A stretch of 64,000 nt of DNA from Chrysemys picta bellii (GCF_011386835.1 NC_088796.1:67903468-67967467), one strand, 5' to 3'; shown: positions 10,750 through 21,860, counted from the stretch's first letter. Notes: generated by a model not told the origin, from the sequence alone. Translations and numbers: made by a program.

Positions 10750-11160
10750 ATATGTCCCAAAACAAATCTTCAATCTAGTAACCTGGACTAGTATATTGCC
10801 CAGGAGGCTATGCAATTGCACATTCTGCACTCTACTTTTATGCAGAAGAGGCACAAGACAAGTAAGCAAGCTGATATCAGGGATTTATTCAAAAAAGCAG
10901 CTTCTAGGGTGTGTCATAGGGTTACTACAGATTTAGCCCAATCTCCTACACCTTCTAAATCTACAATGATAATTGATGTTGATAATGATGACCATGAGGC
11001 ACTGCAAGATCCGGAAGTGCCTTCTGAATCATCAAAGAAAGATTAAATTATGTTCAGTATAGTTTTAGTGTTAAGTGTATTTTTAGAGATCTGGGTGTAT
11101 GTCATGCGCTACCCATAGTGATATGTAGTGTGATAATACAATCTACTGTATAGAAAACTT
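10750..11160 (+). repeat. Inverted-pair repeat, plus copy (unclassified element)
   Basis: The better preserved partner of 8741-9115. It contains the 78-codon ORF at 10810-11046 and ends in the shared TCTACTGTATAGAAAAC. The upstream TATTAACTGGCATTTC motifs suggest, but do not prove, a Tigger/pogo-type DNA transposon. Confidence 0.8.
10810..11046 (+). CDS. Hypothetical 78-aa ORF in repeat; possible transposase C-terminus
   Basis: The ORF is not assigned. It begins [20 protein letters not shown], then DIRDLFKKA, a Thr/Ser/Pro-rich middle and an acidic stretch [11 protein letters not shown], ending in SESSKKD and TAA. The DIRDLFKKA block is like the short motif at the end of some pogo/Tigger transposases, but this is weak. 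The start Met is not supported by any context. The frame may run in from a longer decayed ORF, since TAG and TAA codons lie upstream. The sister copy on the minus strand is frameshifted, which argues for decay. It is most likely a transposon pseudogene tail. Confidence 0.35.
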   Translation: MQLHILHSTFMQKRHKTSKQADIRDLFKKAASRVCHRVTTDLAQSPTPSKSTMIIDVDNDDHEALQDPEVPSESSKKD

Positions 11161-12202
11161 TACCTATATACACCTAAGTGCTTCAGGAAACCAACCATTC
11201 TGCAGTGCAGTACTACTACTGGATTGGTGAGTACCTGTAAACTATTTTATACTTTATTCATTTTATTGATTCTAATTCTTTGAAAATTGGTATTGGTAAA
11301 ATCAGTCAGGCTGGATAACAAAGTTTTACTGTAGATGGTTTGATTTTTCTGTGGTGTTGAGCTCTTGTAAATCCCATTGTTCAACCCTGGATCAGAAAGC
11401 TCACAACAGAATACTGTGTGTTCAAAATAGCTTTTTAAATATATTTTATATAAATATGATCTATTATAGTTTTAGTCAGATATTTTCACAGTAAGGTGCT
11501 TATAGTCTAATTCAGATATAATGCAGCAGGGAAAACAATCAACCAAAACCAAAGTTATAGAGAAGACAAGAGATACAGCAATAGATCACTAGAAATACTT
11601 ATGTTACAGACACTCTCCATAAGGCACTTCAGAGGAGCCATATATTTTTTGTGTTATAAAAAGGTGCATATCATAAACAAGGATGTTTATTATTTACTTC
11701 AGTGGAGTTGAGTCAGTATACGCTGCCCTTCTCATCATGCGATGTCCTTATTACAGCAAACTCAAAACTGTGAAAAGAAGCAAGCTTTGCTAGAAAAATG
11801 GCAAATGTGATTGAAAGATATGTAAGCAAGAGTCTTATAGTCTTCTTTTGTTCAGCCAGCCATGGCACTGCAATCACCTGATATGACAAGATTGTTTTTG
11901 TTAACTTCATTGAAAGATGTTCATTTCTAAATATTTACAAATTTACAACTGTTGTACAAGGAACTGAGTTGTTGAATAAAAATAAACATTTCTAGATAAT
12001 TCCTAGAAACCTATTCATATATGGTAGGCAGTTCTTCTGTTTTTACACCGACAGATCCAAGCAGCCTCATCAATATATTTTAAGCAGTCAACATTTTCAC
12101 ATTACATACAAAAAAATCTACATACAGAATTCTGTGTGTTGTTTTTATATTATTTGGAATATTCAGTGTTATGTTAATTGATTTTAAATATTCCTTCCTA
12201 TG
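11161..12202. other. No recognised feature
   Basis: AT-rich intron-like DNA. No repeat signature or credible ORF was recognised. Confidence 0.4.
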
Positions 12203-12210
12203 TTATAGAG

Positions 12211-12454
12211 CAGTGGTCTCCAAACTTTTTTGATCGTGTACCCCTATCAGTAAAAAATTTTGAGCACACACCCCCTGCTGCGCCGCAGCAAAAAAAATTT
12301 TAAAAGGCCGCTCGGACTCACGCCCGAACTGCCGAAGCGGAAAAAAAAAAAAAAAGCTACTCAGACTCCCGCCTGACAAAGCAAAAAAAAAAAGGCACTC
12401 CGCCTGCCGCGCACCCCCAAGGATTCTCTTGCGCACCCGACTTGGAGACCACTG
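12211..12454 (+). mobile_element. hAT MITE with 8-bp target duplication
   Basis: 244 bp with terminal inverted repeats: CAGTGGTCTCCAAACT at the left, and its near-complement GACTTGGAGACCACTG at the right. It is flanked by TTATAGAG (12203-12210) and TTACAGAG (12455-12462), an 8-bp duplication with one mismatch. The interior is GC-rich with A-runs and non-coding. TIR form and target length are those of Charlie-type hAT non-autonomous elements. Confidence 0.93.
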
Positions 12455-12462
12455 TTACAGAG

Positions 12463-13139
12463 TACAGATACATTTACAACAGAAGACAATATGCTAACCT
12501 GCTACTAAAAATGAAAAATATCTAGAGTAAGACTACAAAGCTTTTCACAGTTTAAGAGCAAGAGAGAACTGCCCTTAATTTAAAAAAATTAAAGGAAATA
12601 GAAAGTGAAACTATAAGTGATATAATTGGTGATTTATATTTTTCATACCCATGGATGCAAGGAACAAGTTACTGCTAAGATCACAGTAAAATTATCTTTA
12701 GTTAAAGTCAAAAGAATGCTAAAGGGATTGCCAATAAAATCTTGGTGCTCTCTACACCATGGTATTCATAGTATTTTCTTTACTTGTGGTGGGGAATCTT
12801 GTTCATACTGGACTAAATTTAACTGCTGCACATGGTAAATCTCAAAATTTTAATGGCATGTACAATCTCTGCATTAGATAAAGAAAAAAATATAGGTCTT
12901 AAATTCATAAAATGTTTCTGTCTGTCTTGTATTATGCAAGAAAGATTAAGAAAAATGCAAAACCCAGAATCATTGTAAGACATACCCCATTTATTCAACA
13001 ACAGAGAAAATGCTGTGCCTTTCTTAGACTTTTTTGAAGCAGTATCTTATTCAGCTCCTGTATTCTGAAATGTTTGGCCATTTTCTGAATGTGTTTTTCA
13101 TTTAGCTCTGATAACTGTTCTTTTTTATTCCTCAGAATC
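12463..13139. other. No recognised feature
   Basis: AT-rich intron-like DNA. No signature was seen. Confidence 0.4.
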
Positions 13140-13222
13140 TGATTTTCAGAGTTGCTGAGCACTGTTCACTCCCATTGACTTCAAATGGAGTTTTAGGTGC
13201 TCAGTACTTTTGAAAATCAGCC
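13140..13222. repeat. Short palindromic repeat (GATTTTCA...GAAAATC)
   Basis: The outer arms GATTTTCAGAGTTGCTGAGCAC and GTGCTCAGTACTTTTGAAAATC are imperfect reverse complements around a CCCATTGACTTCAAATGG core. It can fold into one hairpin. Related cores occur at several other places in the window. Confidence 0.8.
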
Positions 13223-14684
13223 AAAAGTCCAATTCCAACATGTCATTTAAAAAATATCCTTGCAAAGTTTGATAGATTTTACAGCTTGGTTCCCTCAGGT
13301 AGGAGAAAATTGTTGTTTTATTGGCCATTCTTAAATTCCCCAGTCTCTTCCATATAGACAAATTTTCTCTAATGCTGACAGACTTAACCAATTTACATCT
13401 GCGATCTTGCTGGTGGCTACATTATCCAGTTTCTCATCTCTTTTGGGAAAAACAATCTATTCCTTTTATTTTTCCCCAAAGCTTTAATTCTGAGAGATCT
13501 TATATTTATCTTTTATTTATCTTTTATTTTTTTCAAAGCAATTTGTGCTACGTTGTAGCTTTATTAATAATAAAATAATAGTAAAGGAGAGAAAGTAGTG
13601 AGACGTGAATCCTGAATCAGTGTTGGGAGATTTCATAGAAAAAGGAAACCACCATTCAGACTAAGTCCTCATACTACTGACCAAGTAGCATGCCCTCACA
13701 CCAAAACTGAATGTTTAGTCAATAATACACAGCACTTTTTTGACAGGATGGTCTTTTTTATAATCCAGTAATATATAAATGAATGAAACTGCTTTTAACA
13801 TTGGATTTCTGATATTGAATCTTTAAGCCTTTACAATGGTTTAGCATCATCATAACGAAAATTAGGCTTTTGAATTGTAATGAAAGACTGAGTCTGCAGA
13901 CCAGTAGTTAGAGCAAAATCTAAAATAGATTATTGCAAGAGAGATTTTAAAACTGGTGCAGTGTGTGTAAAGGTATATAGGTCTGATCTGTCACTATTAA
14001 AATAAATGGCAAAACTCTCACTGATTTCAGCTGGAGCAAGATCAGGTCATTAAGGGGAAATGCGGTTCTTTGCTATACTTAAGCTATTAAGCAGGGTTTA
14101 ACTTAAGTATATCTTCACAAAACCAGTGGCAATAGTTCTTGTCCAACTACTGTTACGTTTCCTGTTTACACAGGAGTAAAAAGTTTCCTGTTAAATCAAT
14201 ACAAAGTCTTAGTAATTGTATATCCTCTTGTGACTGTGAGCTCCTAGTTCAGTTATTGGTATGGAATGTTGTAGAAATGACATGCTCTTTGCTGACTCTG
14301 CCAGTGGTAGAGCTTTCACTAATTGGATTGGGAATGAGGATTGACAGAAGTCTTCTTAGTTTTACAATGGGTGAAGTAGGTTTTAGTGAGAAAGACAGGC
14401 AGCTAGTTAGTTGACAGGATCATACAAACACAAAAGCATTAGATGGATTGCAGTAAAAAATTGAATTAAAGGAAAGAAGCACAATTAGCCACCAAGTATC
14501 TTCGCAAATCTTCTCAAAGATGAAAAAGACTTTTCTCTGACCACAGTAAACTGTCCAGAAGGTAACTGAATGCTTCGTGCTCATTAAACAAAAGCCAAAG
14601 CATGCTGTTATGTGCAATGAATTACAACTATGTATTTACTTTAAGAGTGGAGAACATTTTCTTTTTCCTGTAATAAAAAATCCT
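13223..14684. other. Mostly unrecognised; one palindromic-repeat scrap
   Basis: 13975-14055 has TGTCACTATTAAAATAAATGG and CTCACTGATTTCAGCTGGAGC, a diverged member of the CATTGACTTCAATGG-type palindromic family. Nothing else was identified. Confidence 0.4.
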
Positions 14685-15188
14685 AGTTCTTCTCCAAGTG
14701 TTGGTTCTCATGTGTATTCCACACGAGGCTAAGCATGCGCTTCAGTTGCCCGAGACCAGAGATTTGTAGCAAGTAGTGTCCATTGATCCATGCCTGCATG
14801 CTTTATTGTTCCCTTCATGCTTCAAACTGACTAATGCCTTTCCAGTTCCTTCTTACCAACATATGGCCAGAGTCTGAAGATTCTTCATCGTTTTCTTATC
14901 CTGCACATTTTTGTGCATTATTTTACAATTTTACTGATTTAGTGCCTTAATAGTTTTACAGTTAGAATAGAGTAGTTTTCTCTGCCTTAGGGACCTTCCC
15001 ATACTTCTCCCTTTAGAGAAGAACTGTGCCCAGAGTCCCGGTTTTTAAGAACTGAGAGGGAGCAGGAGACGCAATCAGCAATAACCATCAACGTTGCCTT
15101 TACTGCCTTGCGGAGGCTCATATCTCTGCCAGGTGCAGCATCTGCTGCTCCTTCCCTCTCCAAACTCAAGAAGAGGAACAGGAGCTAC

Positions 15189-16002
15189 TGTCACAGATCC
15201 ACAGGATCTGTGCTATGTCCCCGTTTTTAAACAGTCTCTAGGAAGAACCCCTTTCATGCACCAGACCCCCAAAGGGGGTGTCTGTCTCCTGTCAGGGTAG
15301 GTCACGCAGCCTCGCGACTTCCTAGACTGAGCTACTGGTCTCCACACCATGAGCTCTGCTTAGCAAGTCCAACTGAGATAGACTCTTGGTACTACTCTTG
15401 TATAGTCTTCAGGGACTAATGCACCCCAGCCAGTATTTGCAGGAGCAACTCAAAACAGGGTAGAATTTATTAGCCAAGTGGAACACAGCATTGGAAGTCC
15501 TTAGGTTAGCATAGGGAAATAAAGGTTAAAGCATAGTTCGTTCTGGTCAAGCCATAGTTCACCAGCCAAGTTATAGTGAATTCATTTTCAGGATCTCTTT
15601 CTTTCTCTTTCTCTGACTTCTTTTCTTAATCAGTTCGCAGGTGATAGTGCCACCAGCTTCTTCCAGAGGCTATGCTTTTCCTCCACCTCACACTTCTCAA
15701 TCCTTTGTTCTAGAGCTGGGTCTCTGCTCAGCTTCTCTGCGAGTGTCAATTCATGAGCCATTGGAGCTTGCAATGTCTTACTGGACCCCTTGTTGATCTG
15801 GGTCAGTTTCAACCAGTTCCTTAATTACTCTATTCATGCCTCCCCCTCCCCCCCCCCGCCAAGACAGGGAGGTGACACACACACCTATGTCTTAGTCTTC
15901 CCTGACTTTTCCCCCCACTGGGTAGCAATGCGAAGTGTGGGGGAAACTGAGGCTCTCATAGGATTCATAAAAATATTACAGAACATTCCCACTTTGTCAC
16001 AG
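15189..16002. mobile_element. ~0.8-kb insertion in DIRS gag, possible solo LTR
   Basis: The segment starts TGTCACAGATCCACAGGATC and ends CTTTGTCACA. GTCACAG occurs at both boundaries (15190-15196 and 15996-16002). It has an AATAAA near 15519, a C-rich run at about 15846-15858 and no ORF with domain content. TG...CA ends and the internal AATAAA would suit a solitary LTR. The flanking direct repeat could equally be part of terminal sequence, so class and exact ends are uncertain. Confidence 0.45.
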
Positions 16003-17324
16003 CGTCAACTGAGGAGGTACCTCATGGAAAAGGCCATGAAACCCCAGTTGGTTCCAGGCCAGGGAAACCCTCCTGTACTTTGGCCTCGGGCTGTGAGCAG
16101 CACTTCTCTGACCATGAGCTGCAAAACACAAGCCAGAACTGTTAAGCCCAAGAAACCATTGCCTCAAGTCTCTCATAAGAGTAAGAGGCACTCTCGTAGA
16201 TATAGCAGATCCCCTTCTAGATCCACTCCTAAAAGAAAGGATCCCTCCCCGACTCTGTCCCAGTCAGGTGAGTCCTTGTGCACAGGTCCCTAAGACTTTG
16301 ATCTACCTAAACCTCCTGATCATGGGCATAAGGCATGAAAAGAGAAAATCTGTCTGTTCTGTTCCAGCTCATAAGCCAAAAGATTGGCATCGCCAGCGCC
16401 AACTGAGAGTTCCAGGTTGGACTTCTCTTCAATGGCACTGAGTTACTCCTGTTAGGATCCTCCAACCACCATGCCAGTGGGCGCACTGCATCCATTGGTT
16501 CCAACTGTTAGGATGCCTTGCACTGTCGGACAGACTGAAACTTATACCTCTCTGGAGGATCTTTTTGCCTTATTTTACCCTCAATATGCTGTTCTTTTGT
16601 GTCCCCTCCTCCTGAGGAATATCTCAAATGTGGAAGAGAAACCTACCTTGAGAAGAATGGGCTACTGTCCTACTTCAGCCATGAATTGGAACTTTCATCT
16701 ACCAGTACTGATGGTGAAGCCAGAACCTACCTTTTTCATCAGCCAAATCTGACATCCCAGACAAACCATCACCTCCACATAGGGAGGTTAGCCCAGCTAG
16801 AGATTTTAGCACGTCTGGGACCTGTCCTTCAACCGGAAATGACTTTCCAGGGGACCGATGGTATCTAATGATCCCCTCAACAATATTGGGATCCTTGGGA
16901 TCACTATATTAGACATTCCAGATCTGTGTGTGGGTCCCATCATCCCTCCCCTTCTAGACAGCAATAGTTGGCACCACCAGAGTATGGGGAGGAAGATGTT
17001 GAGCCAGATCCACCGGTACCAATGGGAGTATAGTCCCCCTCACCCAATGAGGCAATCACCCCATCCATCCTCCTCATTCCTACCTGACAGCTGTTGTAGG
17101 GGATGGCTTTTGAACTCCAAATCACACTCACTGGTTCATGATACACAGCATAAGCTCCTGCACATCTGGCAGCACGCTGGTCCCAGTCAGGTGGCTCTCC
17201 CAGGGAACAAAACCATCATGGAACCAGCCAGAGTGGTATCATATACTCAGGCGTCTTGTGGCCCCCACCTTAAAAAGGTCCGAGAGGCATTAATTGTATC
17301 ATCTAAAGGGTCAGAAATTCTATT
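16003..17324 (+). pseudogene. DIRS gag-like remnant (copy A)
   Basis: Broken frames carry the DIRS gag signature. The part near 17195-17330 reads VALPGNKTIMEPARVV, then SKGSEILFTH, the block DIRS gag proteins normally show as ALP-NK-IM-PA followed by SKG-EFLFTH. Upstream, an Arg/Ser-rich stretch (HKSKRHSRRYSRSPSRS, about 16167-16220) is a basic region. Reading frame changes several times. It would be the nucleocapsid-like protein of a DIRS element. It ends where the insertion at about 17325 begins. Confidence 0.65.
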
Positions 17325-17880
17325 TACCCACTGTGACTTAAGAACACCCCAGTACCAGATGGCATACTATTATCATGTTATTTACCTAGAAGGTGATATG
17401 TAATATATCATTGGAAAACTAATAACTTACTGATCATTAATATTATTGTGTGATATATGTATTGTAAGCCCACAAAGAACTTTAGACATATGCTGGAATT
17501 ATGTGACGCAAATGTGTGTAAACCAGGCATGTCAGGGGGAGTTGACAAATGAGTTTGCTCCAAATAAGAGGCCAACACCTCAATCCAGATGTAGCCAAAT
17601 TCAATGAGCTATTCATTTGTAACAGAGGTTGCAGGAAGAGATCATTTGCATTGCAAAAAATCACCAGCGTGGGATGACCCAGCATGGAGTCTACACCAGA
17701 TAGCATGGTATGTATATCCAACAGGGAAATCGAATTTTATCTGGGTATATCCTTCAGAAGAATACATTTCAAAATGTACTGACTATAATGATATGGCAGG
17801 AGAGAACCCCAAAGTTATCCTTCAGCTGAGGAGACAAAGGAACTGAGCACTCAGAGCTCTGTGAAGAATCCTGGCCAGAG
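17325..17880. mobile_element. Insertion within DIRS gag, unclassified (LTR-like start)
   Basis: Gag similarity stops after TTTACCCAC and unrelated AT-rich sequence starts TGTGACTTAAGAACACC. Gag/pol-like Pro-rich sequence resumes about 17890. No ORF with domain content was found. The start with TG and the lack of coding are compatible with a decayed LTR, but no matching terminal CA or target duplication could be fixed. Confidence 0.4.
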
Positions 17881-18735
17881 AGTGAAGTATGGAACCTCCT
17901 ACACCTCAGCCTGTCACTCAACCCCACCCACCTCCAGAAGTTACTTTAGACAGGATGCTTGAGAATTGCTGATGCCACCCCCTATCTTCCTTCCTTCCTC
18001 CCCCCTGAACATTTGGTGGCTGCCTAGGATACTTCCTACACAACTGGAAGGCAATAACAACGGACAAGTGGATACTAGATTCTGGCTACAATTGAGTTTC
18101 TTTCACCTCCTTCCTCCTCACAAACCCCTCTTCTTCAGGGACCACTCTCATGAGGTCATCCTGCCTGAGGAGGTGGACTTTCTCCTCCAATGAGGGACTA
18201 GAGAGCAATTGTCACTTCAACATCTAGGGAAATAGTTCTACTCCCAATATTTCAAAGTCCCCAAGAGAAATGGAGGATGGAATCCCATTCTCAACTTACA
18301 TCAGCTGAGCATTTTTATATGCAAATCAAAATTCCGCATGAGTACATTGCCATCAATAATCCCCTCTTTGGCACTATCGATTTGAAGGATGGTTATTTTC
18401 ATGTGGACATTCACCCATACCACAAAAGGTTCCTCAGATTTTTGGTAGGACCAGAGCACTCCCAGTTAAGAGTACTCCCATTCAGACTGACATTGTCTTC
18501 ACAAAGGTCTCATCAGTGATGGAGGTTCAGGTGAGACAAAGTGACTACAACATCTTCTTCTGTCTGGACAGTTGGTTCCTAAACAGACAAATCCAGCTGG
18601 AATATTCAGTCAGCTCTTTACTCCGCCTTCTGGCGTCCTTGGAAATCTGTGTAAATACAGAAAAGTCTACTTTGACTCCCACAAAAATCATAGACTTTAT
18701 AGGAGCAATCCTTGACAAGGATTTGATGGCTTGAA
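17881..18735 (+). pseudogene. DIRS reverse transcriptase remnant (copy A)
   Basis: Frame pieces show DIRS RT motifs: GTIDLKDGYFHVDIHPYHKR (motif A region, usually ALDLKDAYFHI-IHP-HRR), then FLRFLVGPEHSQLRVLPF. A second frame from 18516 gives the thumb-side ILLRLLASLEICVNTEKSTLT-like run and IIDFIGAILD. The YLDD motif C region is destroyed between the two pieces (around 18500-18560). The enzyme is dead. Copy D at 31694-35515 shows the intact order. Confidence 0.8.
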
Positions 18736-18840
18736 TGATCTCTTCCTTAGTTGGGGTCTCTGTGTTAATATCAAGATCATCTTCTGCCTCCTGGATGTTT
18801 GCTTCCTCTTTAGGTGGCTCCCTGTTCAGAAATTCAGTAA

Positions 18841-18955
18841 TTGTATGTATAGTTGGGATTATATTTTCAAATGTGCATTACTTAGTATTTATCAACACTG
18901 AATTTCATCTGCCATTTTGTTGCCCAGACACCTAGTTATGTGGGATCCGCCTGCG
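18841..18955 (-). mobile_element. Short CR1/L3-like remnant
   Basis: The block CACTGAATTTCATCTGCCATTTTGTTGCCCAG at about 18897-18928 is the antisense of a well-known older CR1-type RT segment. There is no frame. Confidence 0.5.
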
Positions 18956-19200
18956 CGAGGCTGTTGCCCATTGCTGGAACACTGAGGAGGGCCCCCTCAG
19001 GAGTCTGTCACCTGTCGCTGGAACCTTGCAGGGGACCCCCTGTTGCTGCTGTTGCCTGCCAGGGCCCTGCTGGCTGCCAGCTCGAGTCCCAAAGCCCCTG
19101 GGGCTGAAGCAGAGAATGTCATGGCGGTCTCTGTGACTTCCATGATCTCCATGACATAAATGTAGCCTTAACCATGGGGCATGCAGCCAACGATGAACCC
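18956..19200. repeat. GC-rich dispersed repeat fragment
   Basis: It contains GAAGCAGAGAATGTCATGG and, at 19126-19155, CTCTGTGACTTCCATGATCTCCATGACA, which resembles a turtle repeat with repeated GTCATGGA blocks. Unclassified. Confidence 0.4.
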
Positions 19201-19241
19201 AACTCAGTTAATTTGTAAGGAAAGAAAGAAATTGCTCAAGC

Positions 19242-19260
19242 TTTTTTTTTTTTTTTTTTT
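19242..19260. repeat. Poly(T) run, 19 bases
   Basis: Uninterrupted T19. It could be the tail of a minus-strand poly(A) element. Confidence 0.95.
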
Positions 19261-19271
19261 ACTTTAATAAC

Positions 19272-19365
19272 TGATGCAGCAAGCCTAGAGATTCCAGGGC
19301 TATGAACTGCCAAGCCCAGAGGTGCTGGGGCTATGAACTGCCAAGCCTAGAGGTCCTGGGACTCA
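19272..19365 (+). repeat. Three ~31-bp tandem units
   Basis: Units share GGGCTATGAACTGCCAAGCC followed by (C/T)AGAGGT(G/C)CTGG. There are three units, the first partial (CAAGCCTAGAGATTCCAGGG). Confidence 0.8.
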
Positions 19366-19439
19366 GCCCTGGCACAAATTAAGCAGTGACCCAACCTCTA
19401 CTGCCCCTTCAAAAGCTAAATCTCCCTTCTCTGTAAAAT

Positions 19440-20347
19440 CATTCAGGGCAACTCAGAGGACACTTATTCAAACTGCTCAACAAGATTGAGTGGAAAAAGT
19501 AACAAAGAATACATTCAGACTGAGGAACAGCTAATTCCAGCCATTTGCTTGTCCTCTCCCTGATGAGGCAGTAGTGCCCACCACTTCTACCCAGATTGAT
19601 GATTATAAGACTTTCCAGGAACTGTTGCACCAAATGGCAGATACTTTGGAGATCTCAGCTGAAATTATACAGGAAAAAACACACAAACTATTTGACTTTT
19701 ACATACGACAATGCCTAGGAAGATTGACCATGCTGATTAATGAGAGGTATTAAATCCAGCAGTATTTATAGCTAACACCTCCAAAAAGGCAGACTAGTGA
19801 TATCAAGTGTCTTCAACGGGGTTCAAATACTTCTATGCTCACCTAGTTCTAGGATACTTGACAGTAGCTGCTATTCTCGAGCAATCTAGACCGCAAGTGC
19901 CACCAAAAGCAGCAGCAAGGGATAAAGATCAGTTGGAAGAATTACTCTTCCCCAAGTTTACAAATGCATATTGCTAATTATCAGGCCCACTTAGCAAAAA
20001 TAGCTACTTAAATTGGGGCAAAGTATCTCTTTTTATTGACAAATTTCCCCAAGACAGTAGAAAAGAATTAAAATCCATATCATTGAGGGTCAGCTGATAG
20101 CCCTTCTTTGCAGGTAGAGTTTGATATGTTGGACACAGCATCAAGATGTATATCACATCCATTGCCATCCATCCATCATAGTTGCAGTTTTCAGGAATAC
20201 CAACAACTACTATTGAGCACCTCCCATTTGAAAACTATGACCTCTTTTAGTATCAAGACCAACGAAGAGCTGTACTCCCTGAAAGACTTGCATGCTACTC
20301 TTTGGTTACACAGGCTGACTGTCTATTTCAAGCTAAAGATATATTAA
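19440..20347 (+). pseudogene. DIRS gag remnant (copy B)
   Basis: Frame pieces match the DIRS gag order. An N-side stretch reads FQELLHQMADTLEISAEIIQ near 19610-19670. Near 19965-20000 comes MHIANYQAHLAK, the DIRS gag core usually reading RI-NYQALLAKY, followed by an LTNFPKTVEK-like part. 20108-20347 reads LDTASRC, then IKTNEELYSLKDLHATLWL, matching the gag end that copy D preserves as KKTDELLHTMKDSRATL. Stops occur throughout. It lies just after the RT of copy A, so it belongs to a separate copy or a rearranged one. Confidence 0.7.
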
Positions 20348-20399
20348 ACATTTACCTAATGTAATTTTTTCATATAAGCAGTTATTGTAGCTGCCACAT

Positions 20400-20668
20400 G
20401 GGTCTTTTGGGAACATGAATGGGAGGACTGATGATCAACACAATAGTAAATAGGAAGGGGGAGGTGGTCCATGTTGTTGTGAACCAGTCCATGCCATTGT
20501 GACCAGTATGGAGGGATCTGGTCCAGACAATCATGCATGGGAGAGGTCAGTCTACAGCCAGTATGGGAGGGAAGGATAGTCTGTTTGACAGTGAATGGAA
20601 ACGGAGATTGGTCTATATTATAGCAAAGGGGAGGGAAAGTTGGTTCACATGATAGTGAATGAGAGAGA
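20400..20668 (+). repeat. Degenerate minisatellite-like tract
   Basis: About five diverged units of 45-55 bp share GGGAGG, GGTC(C/T)A and a GTGAATGG or ATAGT(A/G)AAT block. Units are too diverged to align precisely by eye. Confidence 0.45.
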
Positions 20669-20984
20669 ACGTGTTAATGAGGTAACCTAGCTATTAAGAT
20701 GTTTGGTAAGTATACAGATTTCAACCACCCTTGCATGAGATGTAAATGATGTTTGGCATACTGTGTGATATCTGAGTAGAAGACCATGTGACACAGAAGA
20801 AGTCTGAGACAGACTTTTATAGACATTTGAGGATGAGCCTGCAGCTTGCTGATGAGTCTACTATGGTCATGAATATGTCTAGTGGGAGATAAGCTCTTGC
20901 TGTTGTGGAATCTAGCATTGTCACTATCAACACTATTCTTTAGATAGGCAGTAGTGTTGACTTTCCTTTGCTAGCTCTGAAACC

Positions 20985-21327
20985 AGGGTCTTCACCCAAC
21001 AAACAGTCAACCTCTGGAACATATTGCCAGGGGATGTTGTGAAGGCCAAAAGTATATCTGGGTTAAAAAAAAATTAGATCATTTCATGGAAGATAGATCC
21101 ATCAATGATTATTAGCCAAGATGGTCAGGGATGCAACCCCATACTCTGGGCATCTCTAAACCACTGACTGCTAGAAGCTGGGACTCGACAATAGGGGGTG
21201 GATCACTTGATAATTGCCCTGTTCTGTTCATTCCCTCTTAAGCATTGGGCACTAGTCATTGTCAGACGATAGGATACTGGGCTAGATGGACCACTGGTCT
21301 GACCCAGTATGGCCATTTTTATGTTCT
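20985..21327 (+). mobile_element. CR1 LINE 3' end
   Basis: It reads FTQQTVNLWNILPGDVV near 20993-21045, the CR1 ORF2 C-terminus, then the 3' UTR ending GGACCACTGGTCTGACCCAG and TATGGCCATTTTTATGTTCTTA. This is the subfamily with the TGTTCTTA-type end, also seen at 49104-49794. Truncated to about 340 bp. Confidence 0.92.
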
Positions 21328-21339
21328 TATCATGTAAAG

Positions 21340-21860
21340 GGAGTCATTTTTCTGTTGTGTAGATCTTCCACAAATGAGCCAATTGTCGTGAAATGAGAAT
21401 TCTTGGATTCCCTTGCTTTCTCAGGTGAGCTACTATGACTGCAAAGTACTTGGTGAATACTTTTAGGGCTGTTGAAAAACTCTGTACTGACAGTGGGAAC
21501 TTCCCAGTTGGAAAGTCAGGTATTTTCTGTGTGCCAGGTGGGCTGATATATGAAAACATGTCCTGGAGATCAAGAGCCACAATCCAGTTTGGGGAAATCT
21601 AGGGATAGGATTATAAAGGCTAGGGTTAACATCCTCAATAAGAAGCAGTGGATGATGATGTTGACAAGTTTCAAATCCAGAATTGGACACCAGACCCCCC
21701 TTCTTCTTTGGGACTAGAAAATGAGAGAAAAATCCCTTCCTTCTGAACTCGAGGCACTTCTTCTATTTCTCTAAGATTTAGAAGTAAGCCCACATCTAGT
21801 AATCGTTTGTTGTGAAAGGGGTTCCTGAAGAGGGACAGGTAAACAGGTAGGGCTAGGAAG
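21340..21860 (-). pseudogene. DIRS reverse transcriptase remnant (copy C)
   Basis: On the minus strand, KKKGGLVSNSGFETC (about 21710-21670, usually KK-GGWRPILDLR) is followed by a frame with ALDLQDMFSYISPPGTQK (motif A region), then FSTALKVFTKYFAVIVAHLR, the block after motif B that leads to YLDD. The YLDD itself is lost near 21390. Opposite in orientation to copies A and B, so this part of the locus holds a rearrangement or a further insertion. A CR1 tail abuts its 3' side. Confidence 0.8.

Larger units (their letters stand above)
14685..18735 (+). mobile_element. DIRS retrotransposon copy A, disrupted
   Basis: The 5' terminal region (14685-15000) has the DIRS-style leader: TTCTTCTCCAAGTGTTGGTTCTCATG, then TTCCAGTTCCTTCTTACC. 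Gag pieces follow at 16003-17324 and RT pieces at 17900-18735. Two foreign segments interrupt it (about 15189-16002 and 17325-17880). No RNase H or tyrosine recombinase part was found after 18735, so the 3' half is missing. Many stops and frame changes make it old. Confidence 0.75.

Noticed and set aside
16471..16868. Two overlapping ORFs around 90 codons as separate genes.
   Set aside because: They are frame pieces of the decayed DIRS gag copy A.
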